Positions 34,688 to 46,964 of a DNA stretch of 64,000 nt are shown here, one piece after another. Under the pieces are notes generated by a model that was given only the letters and a program-made list of their open reading frames with translations, did not search any database and was not told where the DNA came from. A program made the position numbers and the translations under genes. Source of the DNA: Microbacterium sp. Leaf288 (lineage in GTDB: Bacteria > Actinomycetota > Actinomycetes > Actinomycetales > Microbacteriaceae). Every line of letters starts with the position of its first letter. Position 1 is the stretch's first letter. The stretch is from positions 680,902-744,901 of the forward strand of contig NZ_LMNI01000001.1 in NCBI RefSeq assembly GCF_001422925.1, in the 5' to 3' direction.

Positions 34688-34728
34688 TCCGGCCCGCCCC
34701 GGCCCGGCCCCGCCTCTGTGGGAGGTTC

Positions 34729-34787
34729 GGGGCGCAGTCCGTCCGTTGGGGCGCAGATACTGCGCCCCAACGGAGAATCTGCGCCCC
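34729..34787. terminator. Double-stem hairpin between the MetE-like gene and the dioxygenase gene
   Basis: Inner stem: CCGTTGGGGCGCAG (34743-34756) and its exact complement (34760-34773) around an ATA loop. Outer stem: GGGGCGCAG (34729) with CTGCGCCCC (34779). It lies between convergent stop codons, so a bidirectional terminator is likely. Confidence 0.75.
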
Positions 34788-34827
34788 AAACCCGGGGAGA
34801 ACCTCTCGCGACAGTGCGACGCTGGGC

Positions 34828-35793
34828 TCAGTTGCCCGGGGCGTCGACCACGGGGGTGCCGTGGGTGTGGAAGGTCTCGATCGTCTTCATGCCCCAGGCC
34901 TGGCCCTTGCGGCGCTCGGCCTCGGTCCACTCCACGACGGGCTGATCGGGGTCCAGCAGCAGGCGGGCGCCGGCGTTCGCGAACTCGATGCGGTTGCCGC
35001 CGGGTTCCCAGACGTAGAGGAAGAACGTCTGGTTGATCGCGTGCTTGTGAGGCCCTGACTCGATGTGGATGCCGTTCTCGAGGAAGATGTCGGCGGCCTT
35101 GAGGATGTCCTCCCGCGTGTCGGGGGCGAACGCGATGTGGTGCAGGCGGTTGCCGTGGCGGGTCCAGTCGTCGGAGTAGACGACGTCGTACGACTTGAGC
35201 GAGAAGTGGAACCACCACGCCGCGAACCTGCCGCTGTCGAGCCGGATGCGCTCGGACTCGCGCATGCCGAGGGCGTCGCGCAGGAACGCCCCGTTCGCCT
35301 CGACGTCCTTCGCGAGGTAGTTGATGTGGTCGAGCCGGCGCGCGTTCACGCCCCGGCCAGGGAAGCGGGAGGCCTGGTTCTTCAGCGCCGGCCTGTCGTC
35401 GTCGCCGGCCTGGTAGCGCTCGGCCTCGTAGAAGATCGACATCGCGTGACCGTCGGGGTCGGTGAACCCGTAGGTCGGCCCGCAGCCGACGTCGCCGTCG
35501 GTCCACCCGACGCCGAGCCCGGCCGCCTCGATCGCGGCGACGCGCCGCTCCAGCGCCTGCGGCGACGATGCCCGGAACGAGGTGCGACCCACGCCCGCAG
35601 CGTCCGACGCCGTGAGCTTGATCGTGTAGAGCTGGTACTCGTCCCACGTGCGCAGGTACACGGAGTCGCCGTCCTCCGCGACGACGCGCATCGCCAGCAG
35701 GTCCTCGAAGAACCAGCGGCTCTCGGCGGGGGTGGGCGTCAGCAGCTCGACGTGGGCGAGGTGGGCGACGTCGAACGACGTGTCGGCGGTCAT
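34828..35793 (-). CDS. Type I (VOC-fold) extradiol ring-cleavage dioxygenase, candidate gallate dioxygenase
   Basis: 321 aa with two VOC modules, as in catechol 2,3-dioxygenases. Candidate iron ligands are His156 (RRLDHINYLAKDV), His218/219 (NRLHHIAFAPDT) and Glu270. The segment His251-x7-Leu-Tyr-x2-Glu-Pro-x-Gly-x3-Glu270 follows most of the classical extradiol signature. Last gene of the operon after galB-, galC- and galD-like genes, which process the ring-fission product of gallate. Known gallate and protocatechuate 4,5-dioxygenases are type II (LigAB) enzymes, so this would be a replacement by an unrelated fold. GAGAGG ribosome site upstream. The substrate could also be protocatechuate or 3-O-methylgallate. 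Confidence 0.8.
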   Translation of the reverse strand: MTADTSFDVAHLAHVELLTPTPAESRWFFEDLLAMRVVAEDGDSVYLRTWDEYQLYTIKLTASDAAGVGRTSFRASSPQALERRVAAIEAAGLGVGWTDGDVGCGPTYGFTDPDGHAMSIFYEAERYQAGDDDRPALKNQASRFPGRGVNARRLDHINYLAKDVEANGAFLRDALGMRESERIRLDSGRFAAWWFHFSLKSYDVVYSDDWTRHGNRLHHIAFAPDTREDILKAADIFLENGIHIESGPHKHAINQTFFLYVWEPGGNRIEFANAGARLLLDPDQPVVEWTEAERRKGQAWGMKTIETFHTHGTPVVDAPGN

Positions 35794-35815
35794 GGGGCGT
35801 CCTCTCTGACGGGTT

Positions 35816-39942
<4,127 letters not shown>

Positions 39943-40040
39943 CCCCGGGGCGGCGGTGCGGCGTCCGTTCGGGGTCGCGACACGCGGAGTGCGCGCGGCG
40001 ATTCCGCGGCCCCGCCACCTGAAGCGGCGCGGTCTCGTCG

Positions 40041-40820
40041 TCAGTCGTGGTCGCGCTCGGCGACGAGCCGCTCGAACCAGGCGAGGGTCGCGCGGGTCAT
40101 GTCGGCGGGCTGCCCCGACGCCTCCAGCGCGGCGAGGGCCGCGCGCACCTCGTGCTCGCGGCGCACCGCGTGGGTGATCGAGCCGTCGACGAGGCGGTCG
40201 ATCAGGGCAGCGCCGTCTGGGCCCAGCTCCTGGGCCATCTGCGCGCGCAGCCAGTCCTCGGCGCCCACGGCGCGCGACGCGCCGAGCCCCTCGAGCACGA
40301 GCGCCGCGAGGCCCTTCATGAACACGCTCCGCAGCAGCCGCAGGCGGGCGGCCTCGCCGGCGTCGCCGTCGACCACGTCGACCGGCACCTCGAACGGGCC
40401 GACCCGGGCGGCGAACTCGCGGGCTCCGGGTCCGCTCGCGAGCAGCGGCGTGCGGTGGCCCGCGCGCACCACGGGCGCCAGCACCGCGACGTCGGCCATC
40501 GCGAGCCCGCGGTCGGCGGCGAGCCGTGCGATGCGCTGCTTGAGCTCGGGCGCGGCGGTGTTGAGGTCGGCGTAGACGGCGCCCTCGGCCACGTGGGGAA
40601 GAGCTTCACGGGCGACGGATGCTGCGGCATGCCCGGTCACGAGGCTCAGGGCGACGTCGGCCCCGGCGAGGGCGTCGGCGAGGGTCGCGAACTGCGGGAC
40701 GTCGGGATCGCCGAGGTCGTGGGCGGGATCGAAGCCGCGTACCTCCGCCCCGGCGTGCGCGAGGCCGCGCGCGTAGCGGCGCCCGGCTTCGCCGAGACCG
40801 AGGACCGCGATCGTCGTCAT
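40041..40820 (-). CDS. NAD(P)-dependent beta-hydroxyacid dehydrogenase-like protein (DUF1932 C-terminal domain)
   Basis: 259 aa. N-terminal Rossmann motif IAVLGLGEAGRRYARGLAHA; a helical C-terminal domain with RLLRSVFMKGLAALVLEGLG resembles the DUF1932 domain of 6-phosphogluconate/3-hydroxyisobutyrate dehydrogenase relatives. Such enzymes oxidise beta-hydroxyacids. The only clearly leaderless gene in the island: TAGGGT lies 7 bases upstream, and its TAG is the stop codon of the IclR gene. Role in the pathway unknown. Confidence 0.8.
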   Translation of the reverse strand: MTTIAVLGLGEAGRRYARGLAHAGAEVRGFDPAHDLGDPDVPQFATLADALAGADVALSLVTGHAAASVAREALPHVAEGAVYADLNTAAPELKQRIARLAADRGLAMADVAVLAPVVRAGHRTPLLASGPGAREFAARVGPFEVPVDVVDGDAGEAARLRLLRSVFMKGLAALVLEGLGASRAVGAEDWLRAQMAQELGPDGAALIDRLVDGSITHAVRREHEVRAALAALEASGQPADMTRATLAWFERLVAERDHD

Positions 40821-40827
40821 GCTGCCG

Positions 40828-40833
40828 ACCCTA
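40828..40833 (-). promoter_or_regulatory. Leaderless -10 element of the DUF1932 gene
   Basis: TAGGGT on the minus strand, 7 bases before the ATG at 40820. Its first three bases are the IclR stop codon. Confidence 0.5.
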
Positions 40834-41727
40834 GGGCACCGGCGCGGGGCCGAGAGCGGGAAGCTCGCCCATCTCGTGCGGGTCGGCGTCGAGGCTCTCG
40901 AGGTACTCGAGCGACCGGCGCGACCCACTCACGAGCGAGCGGATGCCGTGGGTCCGCTCGTCGACGTCCGGACGGTACGCGACGGCGAGGTCGCGGGCGA
41001 TCCCGGCGGCCGCGCGGCGCAGCAGCTCCGCGTATGCGTGCGTCGAGCCGCCGTCGTTGGGCACCACGACGCCGATCGCCGCGTACACGGTGCCGCCGGG
41101 CCCGGTGACCGGCACGGCGATCCCGCGGGACTCGGGGTGGATGTGCCCTTCGGCGACTGCGTAGCCCTCCTCCCGCACCCGGCGCAGCGCCGCGCGCAGT
41201 TCGGGGCCGGTGCCGATCGTGTGGTCGGTGTACCTCCGCAGGCCGCCCGCGATGACGTCGGCGACCAGCGCCGCGTCGGCGTAGGCCAGCAGCACCAGCC
41301 CGCTCGACGATGCGTGCAGCGGGATGCGGCCCCCGATCAGCGTCGCGTTGACGACGGCGTCGCGCGTCGACATCCGATCGATGAAGAGCACGTCGCGTCC
41401 GCTCAGCACGCCCAGCTGCGCGTGCTGGCGCACCCGCTCGTGCACCGCGCCCAGCCACGGGCGGGCGATCTCGCGCAGTCCGACCGCGCCGGGCGTGCGG
41501 CTCGCGAACTCCCACAGTCGCACTCCCAGGCGGTAGGTGCGATCCGGCAGGCGCTCGAGCAGCCCCTCGTGCTCGAGCTCGGCGATGAGGCGGTGCGCGC
41601 TCGACGGCGGAATGCCCGACGCGTCGGCGATCTCCGTCAGGGTGAGGAACGGATGCCACGCATCGAAGCTCTCCAGCACGCGCAGGTGCCGGTGAAGCAC
41701 CGACTCTCCGGCCGACCCTCGTGCCAC
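40831..41727 (-). CDS. IclR-family transcriptional regulator
   Basis: 298 aa, GTG start with AGGAGG 6 bases upstream. The winged helix spans about 8-75 (HRHLRVLESFDAWHPFLTLT, EIADASGIPPSSAHRLIAEL). The GAF-like effector domain follows, with ESRGIAVPVTGPGGTVYAAI typical of IclR. Many members control aromatic-acid catabolism, binding the substrate and acting as activator or repressor. The adjacent demethylase copy 2 and a TTCCGTT-G-AACGGAA palindrome at 43293 are likely targets. -10 candidate TAGCAT lies about 30 bases upstream of the ribosome site. Confidence 0.88.
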   Translation of the reverse strand: MARGSAGESVLHRHLRVLESFDAWHPFLTLTEIADASGIPPSSAHRLIAELEHEGLLERLPDRTYRLGVRLWEFASRTPGAVGLREIARPWLGAVHERVRQHAQLGVLSGRDVLFIDRMSTRDAVVNATLIGGRIPLHASSSGLVLLAYADAALVADVIAGGLRRYTDHTIGTGPELRAALRRVREEGYAVAEGHIHPESRGIAVPVTGPGGTVYAAIGVVVPNDGGSTHAYAELLRRAAAGIARDLAVAYRPDVDERTHGIRSLVSGSRRSLEYLESLDADPHEMGELPALGPAPVP

Positions 41728-41779
41728 AGCATCCTCCTCGACGACGCGGCCATGCTAACCCGCGCCGGAACCCGTCGGA

Positions 41780-41819
41780 CCGGAGGGGGAGGTCGGCTCG
41801 CGCCGACCTCCCCCTCCGG
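41780..41819. terminator. Strong hairpin terminator after ligM copy 2
   Basis: 18-bp perfect stem, arms 41780-41797 and 41802-41819, tetraloop TCGC. It lies 8 bases beyond the stop codon of the minus-strand demethylase gene. Confidence 0.85.
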
Positions 41820-41827
41820 CCGGTGAC

Positions 41828-43219
41828 TCAGGAAGCGTTCTGGCGATACACGGTCCGGGCGTAGTCGTGGTACGGCGCAGGGGCGACCGTCGCGCGGATC
41901 CGCACCTGGCGGTGCTCGGCCTCGACGGAGTCCTTGCGCGAGATCGGGTCCTCGCCCCACACCACTTCGACCTCTTCGCCGTCGCGGATGCCGGCGTCCA
42001 GGGTCGCGAGCGACATGTAGAGCTGGTCGTACGCCACGTACCCGGCATCCGTCGAGATCCCCACGCGCTCGCCGTCCTTCAGGATCTCGTCCATCTGGTA
42101 GAGCCCGTACCGAGCCTTGGGGAAGTCGAGATACTTGGCGGGGGTGCCGGGCTCGAGCTGCGAGCGCACGACCGCGGCGACGTCGTCGGCGTCCCAGATC
42201 AGCGTGACCTTGCGGCGGCGCTGGTTCTCGGCGTGCTTCTCGAGCGCCTCGCGCCCGTGGAAGTCGTGGTCGAACCGCACCGAGCGGCCGAGGCCGATGT
42301 CGAACGGCGTCATGTAGAAGTCGTGGATGTCGGTCGAGTACAGCGAGCCGCCCACCGAGCCGATGCGCGCCGCCGGCAGCCACTCGCGGTACTCGGCGAA
42401 GTCGTCGTCGAACACGGCGGGGAACGGCGTCGGCACCCAGCCGGACTCGAGGGGCGACGACGAGTACGCCTTCGCGCCGACGCGGCGGATGCCGTGCTCC
42501 TCACCCGCCTCCATGAGGGCCTCGAGCACGACCTCGTGGTCCTCCCACGGTCCGTAGAACTCGAAGCCGGGCTGTCCGGCCATGCCGTGGCGCAGCGCCT
42601 TCACCGGGCGTCCGGCGATCTCGACGTCGCCGATGTGGAAGAACTTGATCTCGGGCACCGGTCCGCCGAACACCTTCTCCATCACGAGATCGGCGTGCGG
42701 CCCCTGCAGCTCGTAGCGGTAGAACGTCGGCGGACCCTGGCGCATGTGCGAGTTCGCCTCGAGGCGATAGTGGACGTCCTTGCCGAGCGCCTCGGCCTTC
42801 TCGATGTTGAAGCGCACCCAGTCGATGAGGATGTGGTGCCCGATCAGCACGAGACCCTCGGGCCCCTCGGAGTTGTAGAAGAGGATGCCGTCGCCGATGA
42901 GATAGCCGTCCTGGTTGACCGAGATGAGCTGCTTGGCGACGCCCGGGCGGAACGTCGCGAACGTGTTCGGCGAGATCGAGCTCAGGAGGGCGATGAGGTC
43001 GGCGCCGTGGAGGAAGAGCTGCGTCATGTGGTGCGACTGGTCCATGAGCGCGACCGACGTGTTCCACGCGCGCTGCTCGTCGCGCCAGTTCGTGAACTCC
43101 GGCGCCACCGGGAACGTGAACGCCGGCCAGTTCTGGTTGCGCAGCAGCTCCACGGGGCTGCCGGCGCGATCGATCGCCTCGGCGAGCGACTCGGTCTTGG
43201 TGTCCGTGATCGTGGTCAT
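41828..43219 (-). CDS. Tetrahydrofolate-dependent aromatic O-demethylase, copy 2 (LigM/DesA-type)
   Basis: 463 aa; AAGGAGG ribosome site 8 bases before the ATG. Same GcvT-like plan as copies 1 and 3 (DEQRAWNTSVALMDQSHHMT, FHIGDVEIAGRPVKALRHGM, SLATLDAGIRDGEEVEVVWG). It differs through the whole length and has its own C-terminus (APYHDYARTVYRQNAS), so it probably handles a different methoxylated ring such as syringate versus vanillate or 3-O-methylgallate. It is transcribed alone, with a strong terminator, next to the IclR gene and divergent from the LIV transporter. Confidence 0.85.
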   Translation of the reverse strand: MTTITDTKTESLAEAIDRAGSPVELLRNQNWPAFTFPVAPEFTNWRDEQRAWNTSVALMDQSHHMTQLFLHGADLIALLSSISPNTFATFRPGVAKQLISVNQDGYLIGDGILFYNSEGPEGLVLIGHHILIDWVRFNIEKAEALGKDVHYRLEANSHMRQGPPTFYRYELQGPHADLVMEKVFGGPVPEIKFFHIGDVEIAGRPVKALRHGMAGQPGFEFYGPWEDHEVVLEALMEAGEEHGIRRVGAKAYSSSPLESGWVPTPFPAVFDDDFAEYREWLPAARIGSVGGSLYSTDIHDFYMTPFDIGLGRSVRFDHDFHGREALEKHAENQRRRKVTLIWDADDVAAVVRSQLEPGTPAKYLDFPKARYGLYQMDEILKDGERVGISTDAGYVAYDQLYMSLATLDAGIRDGEEVEVVWGEDPISRKDSVEAEHRQVRIRATVAPAPYHDYARTVYRQNAS

Positions 43220-43256
43220 CGTCGACCCTCCTTCTTCGGTTGCGGAAGCTGCGGTC

Positions 43257-43262
43257 AGCGTA
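43257..43262 (-). promoter_or_regulatory. Candidate -10 of ligM copy 2
   Basis: TACGCT on the minus strand, 37 bases before the ATG. No good -35 is visible, which would fit activation from the palindrome at 43293-43307. Confidence 0.4.
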
Positions 43263-43292
43263 AGAGCGCTCCGGGCCGACCCGAACGGGTGA

Positions 43293-43307
43293 TTCCGTTG
43301 AACGGAA
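43293..43307. promoter_or_regulatory. Candidate IclR operator, site 1
   Basis: TTCCGTTGAACGGAA, a perfect 15-bp palindrome. Its centre lies about 40 bases upstream of the -10 of ligM copy 2, an activator-like position. A close relative lies at 57417-57431. Confidence 0.5.
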
Positions 43308-43380
43308 ACGGATGCTGCACCCCCGTGCACCGCGCGCCAGCATCGTGTCGAAGGTCACGGTCGCGGAACTTCGCACCAAA

Positions 43381-43392
43381 ATCGTTGACAAT
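43381..43392. promoter_or_regulatory. GntR-type operator, site B
   Basis: ATCGTTGACAAT overlaps the -35 of the LIV transporter promoter. It shares the ACAAT half and spacing with sites A and C; the two flanking genes are divergent. Confidence 0.6.
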
Positions 43393-43413
43393 CTCGCCGC
43401 GAATCCGTAGTTT
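43385..43413 (+). promoter_or_regulatory. Promoter of the LIV-type ABC transporter operon
   Basis: TTGACA (43385-43390), 17 bases, TAGTTT (43408-43413). Near-consensus SigA-type promoter with the GntR-type site B over its -35. Confidence 0.75.
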
Positions 43414-43479
43414 CCCAAGCACGGGGAGACTCGACTCCCGGATCGACCACGACGACGCGATGACGCGAAAGGTGGGGCC

Positions 43480-44259
43480 ATGGGCGCTCGGCTCGCAGTC
43501 CGTGACGTGAGCCTCCACTTCGGCGGTGTCAACGTGCTCGAGGACGTGACCTTCACCGTCGAGGCCGGTCAGATCTTCGGGCTCGTCGGGCCGAACGGCG
43601 CCGGCAAGACCTCGCTCTTCAACTGCGTGAGCGGCCATTACCGCCCGAGCGCCGGCTCGATCACGATCGACGACGACGAGGTGCTCGGCTCTCCGCCCGC
43701 GACCCTTGCCCGGCACGGCCTGGCGCGCACGTTCCAGCATCCCGCCCTGCAGCTGCGCGAGACCGTGCTCGAGAACGTGCTGCTCGGCGCGCACAGCCGC
43801 CTGCCGGGTGGACCTGCGGAGTGGTCGCTGCGCCTGCCCCGGACGACCCGCTCCGAGAAGGCACTGCGTCAGGAGGCGCTCGACCTGCTCGAGGGCCACG
43901 GCCTCGGCTGGGCCGCGAAGACGCGCGCCGACGAGCTGTCGCACGGCCTCCACAAGGGCGTGGAGCTCTGCCGCGCGCTCCTGATGAAGCCGCGGCTGCT
44001 GCTTCTCGACGAGCCGGCGGCGGGACTCCCGCACTCGGAGGTCGAGCAGCTCATCGAGACCGTGCGGCGCGTGCGTGACGACGACATCACCGTCGTGATC
44101 GTCGAGCACAACATGGGCCTCATCTCGGCGCTCACCGATCGCGTGGTCGTGCTCGACCACGGCCGCAAGCTGATGGAGGGCTCGGCGGCCGACGCGCAGG
44201 CCGACCCTCGGGTCATCGAGGCCTATCTCGGGAAGGACGCGGTCGATGACGCTGCTTGA
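43480..44259 (+). CDS. ABC transporter ATP-binding protein (LivG-like)
   Basis: 259 aa. Walker A GPNGAGKTS, Walker B LLLLDEPAAGLP, the H-loop at IVEHNMGLIS, and a C-terminal extension ending VIEAYLGKDA, typical of LivG-type ATPases. The signature motif is degenerate (LSHGLHKGVELCRAL instead of LSGGQ), which is often seen in LivG. It powers import by the two permeases downstream. First gene of a five-gene operon; overlaps the next gene by 14 bp. Confidence 0.9.
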   Translation: MGARLAVRDVSLHFGGVNVLEDVTFTVEAGQIFGLVGPNGAGKTSLFNCVSGHYRPSAGSITIDDDEVLGSPPATLARHGLARTFQHPALQLRETVLENVLLGAHSRLPGGPAEWSLRLPRTTRSEKALRQEALDLLEGHGLGWAAKTRADELSHGLHKGVELCRALLMKPRLLLLDEPAAGLPHSEVEQLIETVRRVRDDDITVVIVEHNMGLISALTDRVVVLDHGRKLMEGSAADAQADPRVIEAYLGKDAVDDAA

Positions 44260-44956
44260 GCTCGCCGACGTGCGGGCCTTCTACGGGCGCGTGCAGGTGC
44301 TCGAGGGCGTGTCGCTCAGCGTGCCCGGCGGCGGTGCCGTCGGCATCCTCGGGGCGAACGGTGCGGGCAAGACCACCACGCTGCGCGCGGTGTCGGGCAC
44401 GGTGCGCTCCACCGGCACGATCCGCTTCGACGGCAAGGACCTCCATGGCCTCCGCCCCGACCAGGTCGCGGCGCTCGGCATCGCGCACGTGCCAGAGGGG
44501 CGCGGCACGCTGTCCGACCTCACGGTGCGCGAGAACCTGCGAGTGGGCGCCTACCGCCGCAAGGACGCGAAGGCCATCCGCGCCGACGTGGACTACTGCC
44601 TCGACCTCTTCCCGCAGCTGAAGGACCGCATCCGCTCCAACGGGTCGGCCCTGTCGGGCGGTGAGCAGCAGATGCTCGCCATCGCACGGGCGATCATGGC
44701 CCGGCCGCGCCTGCTGCTGCTCGACGAGGCATCCCTCGGTCTCGCGCCCAGCACCGCGAAGGCGGTGTACCAGGCGATCGGGCGGCTGCGCACGGAGTCC
44801 GGCATCGCGATGGTCGTGGTCGAGCAGAACGCCAACCTCGCCTTCACCCTCGTCGACAGTGCGACCGTGCTCGAGACGGGACGCAACGCCCTGACCGGCT
44901 CGACCGCGGAGCTCAAGGGCATGGACGAGATCCGCCGCGCGTACCTGGGAGGCTGA
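44246..44956 (+). CDS. ABC transporter ATP-binding protein (LivF-like)
   Basis: 236 aa. Walker A GANGAGKTT, signature ALSGGEQQMLAIARAIM, Walker B LLLLDEASLGLAP, and MVVVEQNANLAF, the LivF form of the switch region. Pairs with the LivG-like ATPase. Overlaps it by 14 bp, and the permease gene follows after 3 bp. Confidence 0.92.
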   Translation: MTLLELADVRAFYGRVQVLEGVSLSVPGGGAVGILGANGAGKTTTLRAVSGTVRSTGTIRFDGKDLHGLRPDQVAALGIAHVPEGRGTLSDLTVRENLRVGAYRRKDAKAIRADVDYCLDLFPQLKDRIRSNGSALSGGEQQMLAIARAIMARPRLLLLDEASLGLAPSTAKAVYQAIGRLRTESGIAMVVVEQNANLAFTLVDSATVLETGRNALTGSTAELKGMDEIRRAYLGG

Positions 44957-44959
44957 CGG

Positions 44960-45841
44960 GTGGGTACCTTCATCCAGCTCGTGATCGACGGTCTGTCGAC
45001 GGGGTCGATCTACGCGGCGCTCGCCCTCGCGATCGTGCTGGTCAACCAGGCGACCGGCCTCATCAACTTCGCCCAGGGCGGCATGGCGGTGCTGTCGGCC
45101 TACATCGCATGGGCGCTCAACGGCTTCGGTGTGCCGATCGTGCTGGCGATCCTCGGCGCGATCGTGGTGTCGTTCTTCATGGGCGCGCTCATCGAGCGCT
45201 ACCTCATCCGCCGATTCGAGCGCGGCGACCCCGATACCGCCGTCGTCGTCACGATCGGGCTTCTGACGTTCATCACCGGCTTGTGCGCCTGGATCTGGAC
45301 CTACAACAACCGGCTCTTCCCGTCGCTGTTCCCGCTGCAGACGATCCAGCTGGGCGGGGCCGTGATCAGCGTGCGCTCGCTCGGCACCATCGTGGTGATC
45401 GTCGTGATCATGCTGCTGCTGCAGGCGCTGTTCCTCGGCACGAAGCTGGGCCTGGCGCTCCGCGCCGTCGCGATCAATCCCGCATCGGCGGCCTTCTCGG
45501 GCATCAACGTCGGCCGGAGCCTCATGGTCGGCTGGGGGCTCGCCGCGGTGCTGGGTGCCGTCGCGGGCGTTCTGGTCGCGCCGCAGCTGACCCTCACCCC
45601 CGGGATGATGGACGGCGCCCTCGTCTACGCGCTCGCCGCCTGCATCCTCGGCGGCCTCTCGAGCCCGATCGGCGTCGTCGTCGCGGCGTGGCTGATCGGC
45701 GTGCTGGAGAACCTCGCGGCCGTCTACATCCCCTTCATCGGGCACGACCTCAAGATCGCGGTGCCCTTCATCCTCATCTTCGTCGTGCTCATCGTGCGGC
45801 CACAGGGCCTGTTCGGCCGGAAAGCGGTGGTGCGCGTCTGA
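44960..45841 (+). CDS. ABC transporter permease (LivH-like)
   Basis: 293 aa, GTG start, about 8 membrane helices. The N-terminus FIQLVIDGLSTGSIYAALAL and the end LIVRPQGLFGRK are typical of LivH. The loop ALRAVAINPASAAFSGINVG contains the EAA-like region that docks on the ATPase. It shares an overlapping TGATG with the next gene. Confidence 0.92.
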   Translation: MGTFIQLVIDGLSTGSIYAALALAIVLVNQATGLINFAQGGMAVLSAYIAWALNGFGVPIVLAILGAIVVSFFMGALIERYLIRRFERGDPDTAVVVTIGLLTFITGLCAWIWTYNNRLFPSLFPLQTIQLGGAVISVRSLGTIVVIVVIMLLLQALFLGTKLGLALRAVAINPASAAFSGINVGRSLMVGWGLAAVLGAVAGVLVAPQLTLTPGMMDGALVYALAACILGGLSSPIGVVVAAWLIGVLENLAAVYIPFIGHDLKIAVPFILIFVVLIVRPQGLFGRKAVVRV

Positions 45842-46944
45842 TGCCTTCGACCGCGGAGTTCTGGAGCCGGCCCTGGGTGAGGTGGGCGGGGATCGGCCTG
45901 ATCGTCGTGCTGATGATCGTCGGGCCGCTCATCCTGCCCGAGTTCGCGAACCAGACGATCGCCCGCATCGGCGTGTTCGCCGTGGCGGTGCTGGGCCTGA
46001 ACGTCGTGATGGGCTACACCGGCCAGGTCTCCCTCGGCCAGATCTTCTTCGTCGGCGTCGGCGCGTACGCCACCGCGTACGGCGTCAACGCCGGGTGGAA
46101 CATCGTCCTCGTGTTCGTGCTCGCGTGCGTGGTGCCGGCCGTCCTCGGGCTGCTCGTCGCGCTCGCTGCGGCGCGGCTCGGCGGTCTGGCGATCGCGATG
46201 GTCACCATCGCACTGCCCATCGTGGGCGTGCCGCTCGCCAAGCGCCTGTCGGACTTCACCGGCGGCTCGCAGGGCACCTCCGCGCGGTTCTCGGACGCCC
46301 CCGAGTGGACGGGGCTCTACGACGACCAGTGGCAGCTGTACCTCGTGTTCCTCATCGGCGGCATCACGTTCCTGCTCACGCGCAACCTCGTGCGCGGCAA
46401 GTACGGCCGCGCCTTCGCCATCGTGAAGGGCAATGAGGCGGTCGCAGCATCCATGGGCGTCTCGCCCTACCGCTACAAAGTGCTGGCGTTCACGATCGCA
46501 TCCCTCATCGGCGGCGTGAGCGGATTCCTCTACATGGTCGTGATCCAGTACACCTCGCCCGAGACGCTGCACTTCGGCCACTCGATCGAACTTCTCGCCT
46601 CGATGGTCATCGGCGGCGCCGGCAGCATCATCGGCTCGCTCCTCGGCGGCGCCTGGTACGTGCTGCTGCCGCAGATCACCAACCTCATCGATCCCAACAT
46701 CACCGCGATGCTCCAGGGCGCGATCCTCCTCGTCGTGCTGTTCATCCTCCCGGGCGGACTCGTCTCGCTGCCGCGGCTGTGGCGCCGGCGCGGCAGGGGG
46801 TCCGTCGCCGGACCGGGTGGCGGACCGGTCGGAGGTGCGATGCAGGCGGATGCCGCGGCATCCGTCCCAGGAAGCTCCACCGTCGGCGACGCCCTGGGCG
46901 CCCCCCAGACGCAATCACCACCACCACCTACGACGCAGTCGTAA
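45841..46944 (+). CDS. ABC transporter permease (LivM-like) with extended C-terminal tail
   Basis: 367 aa. About 9-10 membrane helices with NVVMGYTGQVSLGQIFFVGV and IVKGNEAVAASMGVSPYRYK (ATPase docking loop) as LivM landmarks. The last 50 or so residues (from RRRGRGSVAGPGGG to the stop) are Gly/Pro/Gln/Ser/Thr-rich and probably disordered in the cytoplasm. Forms the channel with the LivH-like permease. Confidence 0.92.
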   Translation: MPSTAEFWSRPWVRWAGIGLIVVLMIVGPLILPEFANQTIARIGVFAVAVLGLNVVMGYTGQVSLGQIFFVGVGAYATAYGVNAGWNIVLVFVLACVVPAVLGLLVALAAARLGGLAIAMVTIALPIVGVPLAKRLSDFTGGSQGTSARFSDAPEWTGLYDDQWQLYLVFLIGGITFLLTRNLVRGKYGRAFAIVKGNEAVAASMGVSPYRYKVLAFTIASLIGGVSGFLYMVVIQYTSPETLHFGHSIELLASMVIGGAGSIIGSLLGGAWYVLLPQITNLIDPNITAMLQGAILLVVLFILPGGLVSLPRLWRRRGRGSVAGPGGGPVGGAMQADAAASVPGSSTVGDALGAPQTQSPPPPTTQS

Positions 46945-46964
46945 TACACAGAGAGGCAGGACCC

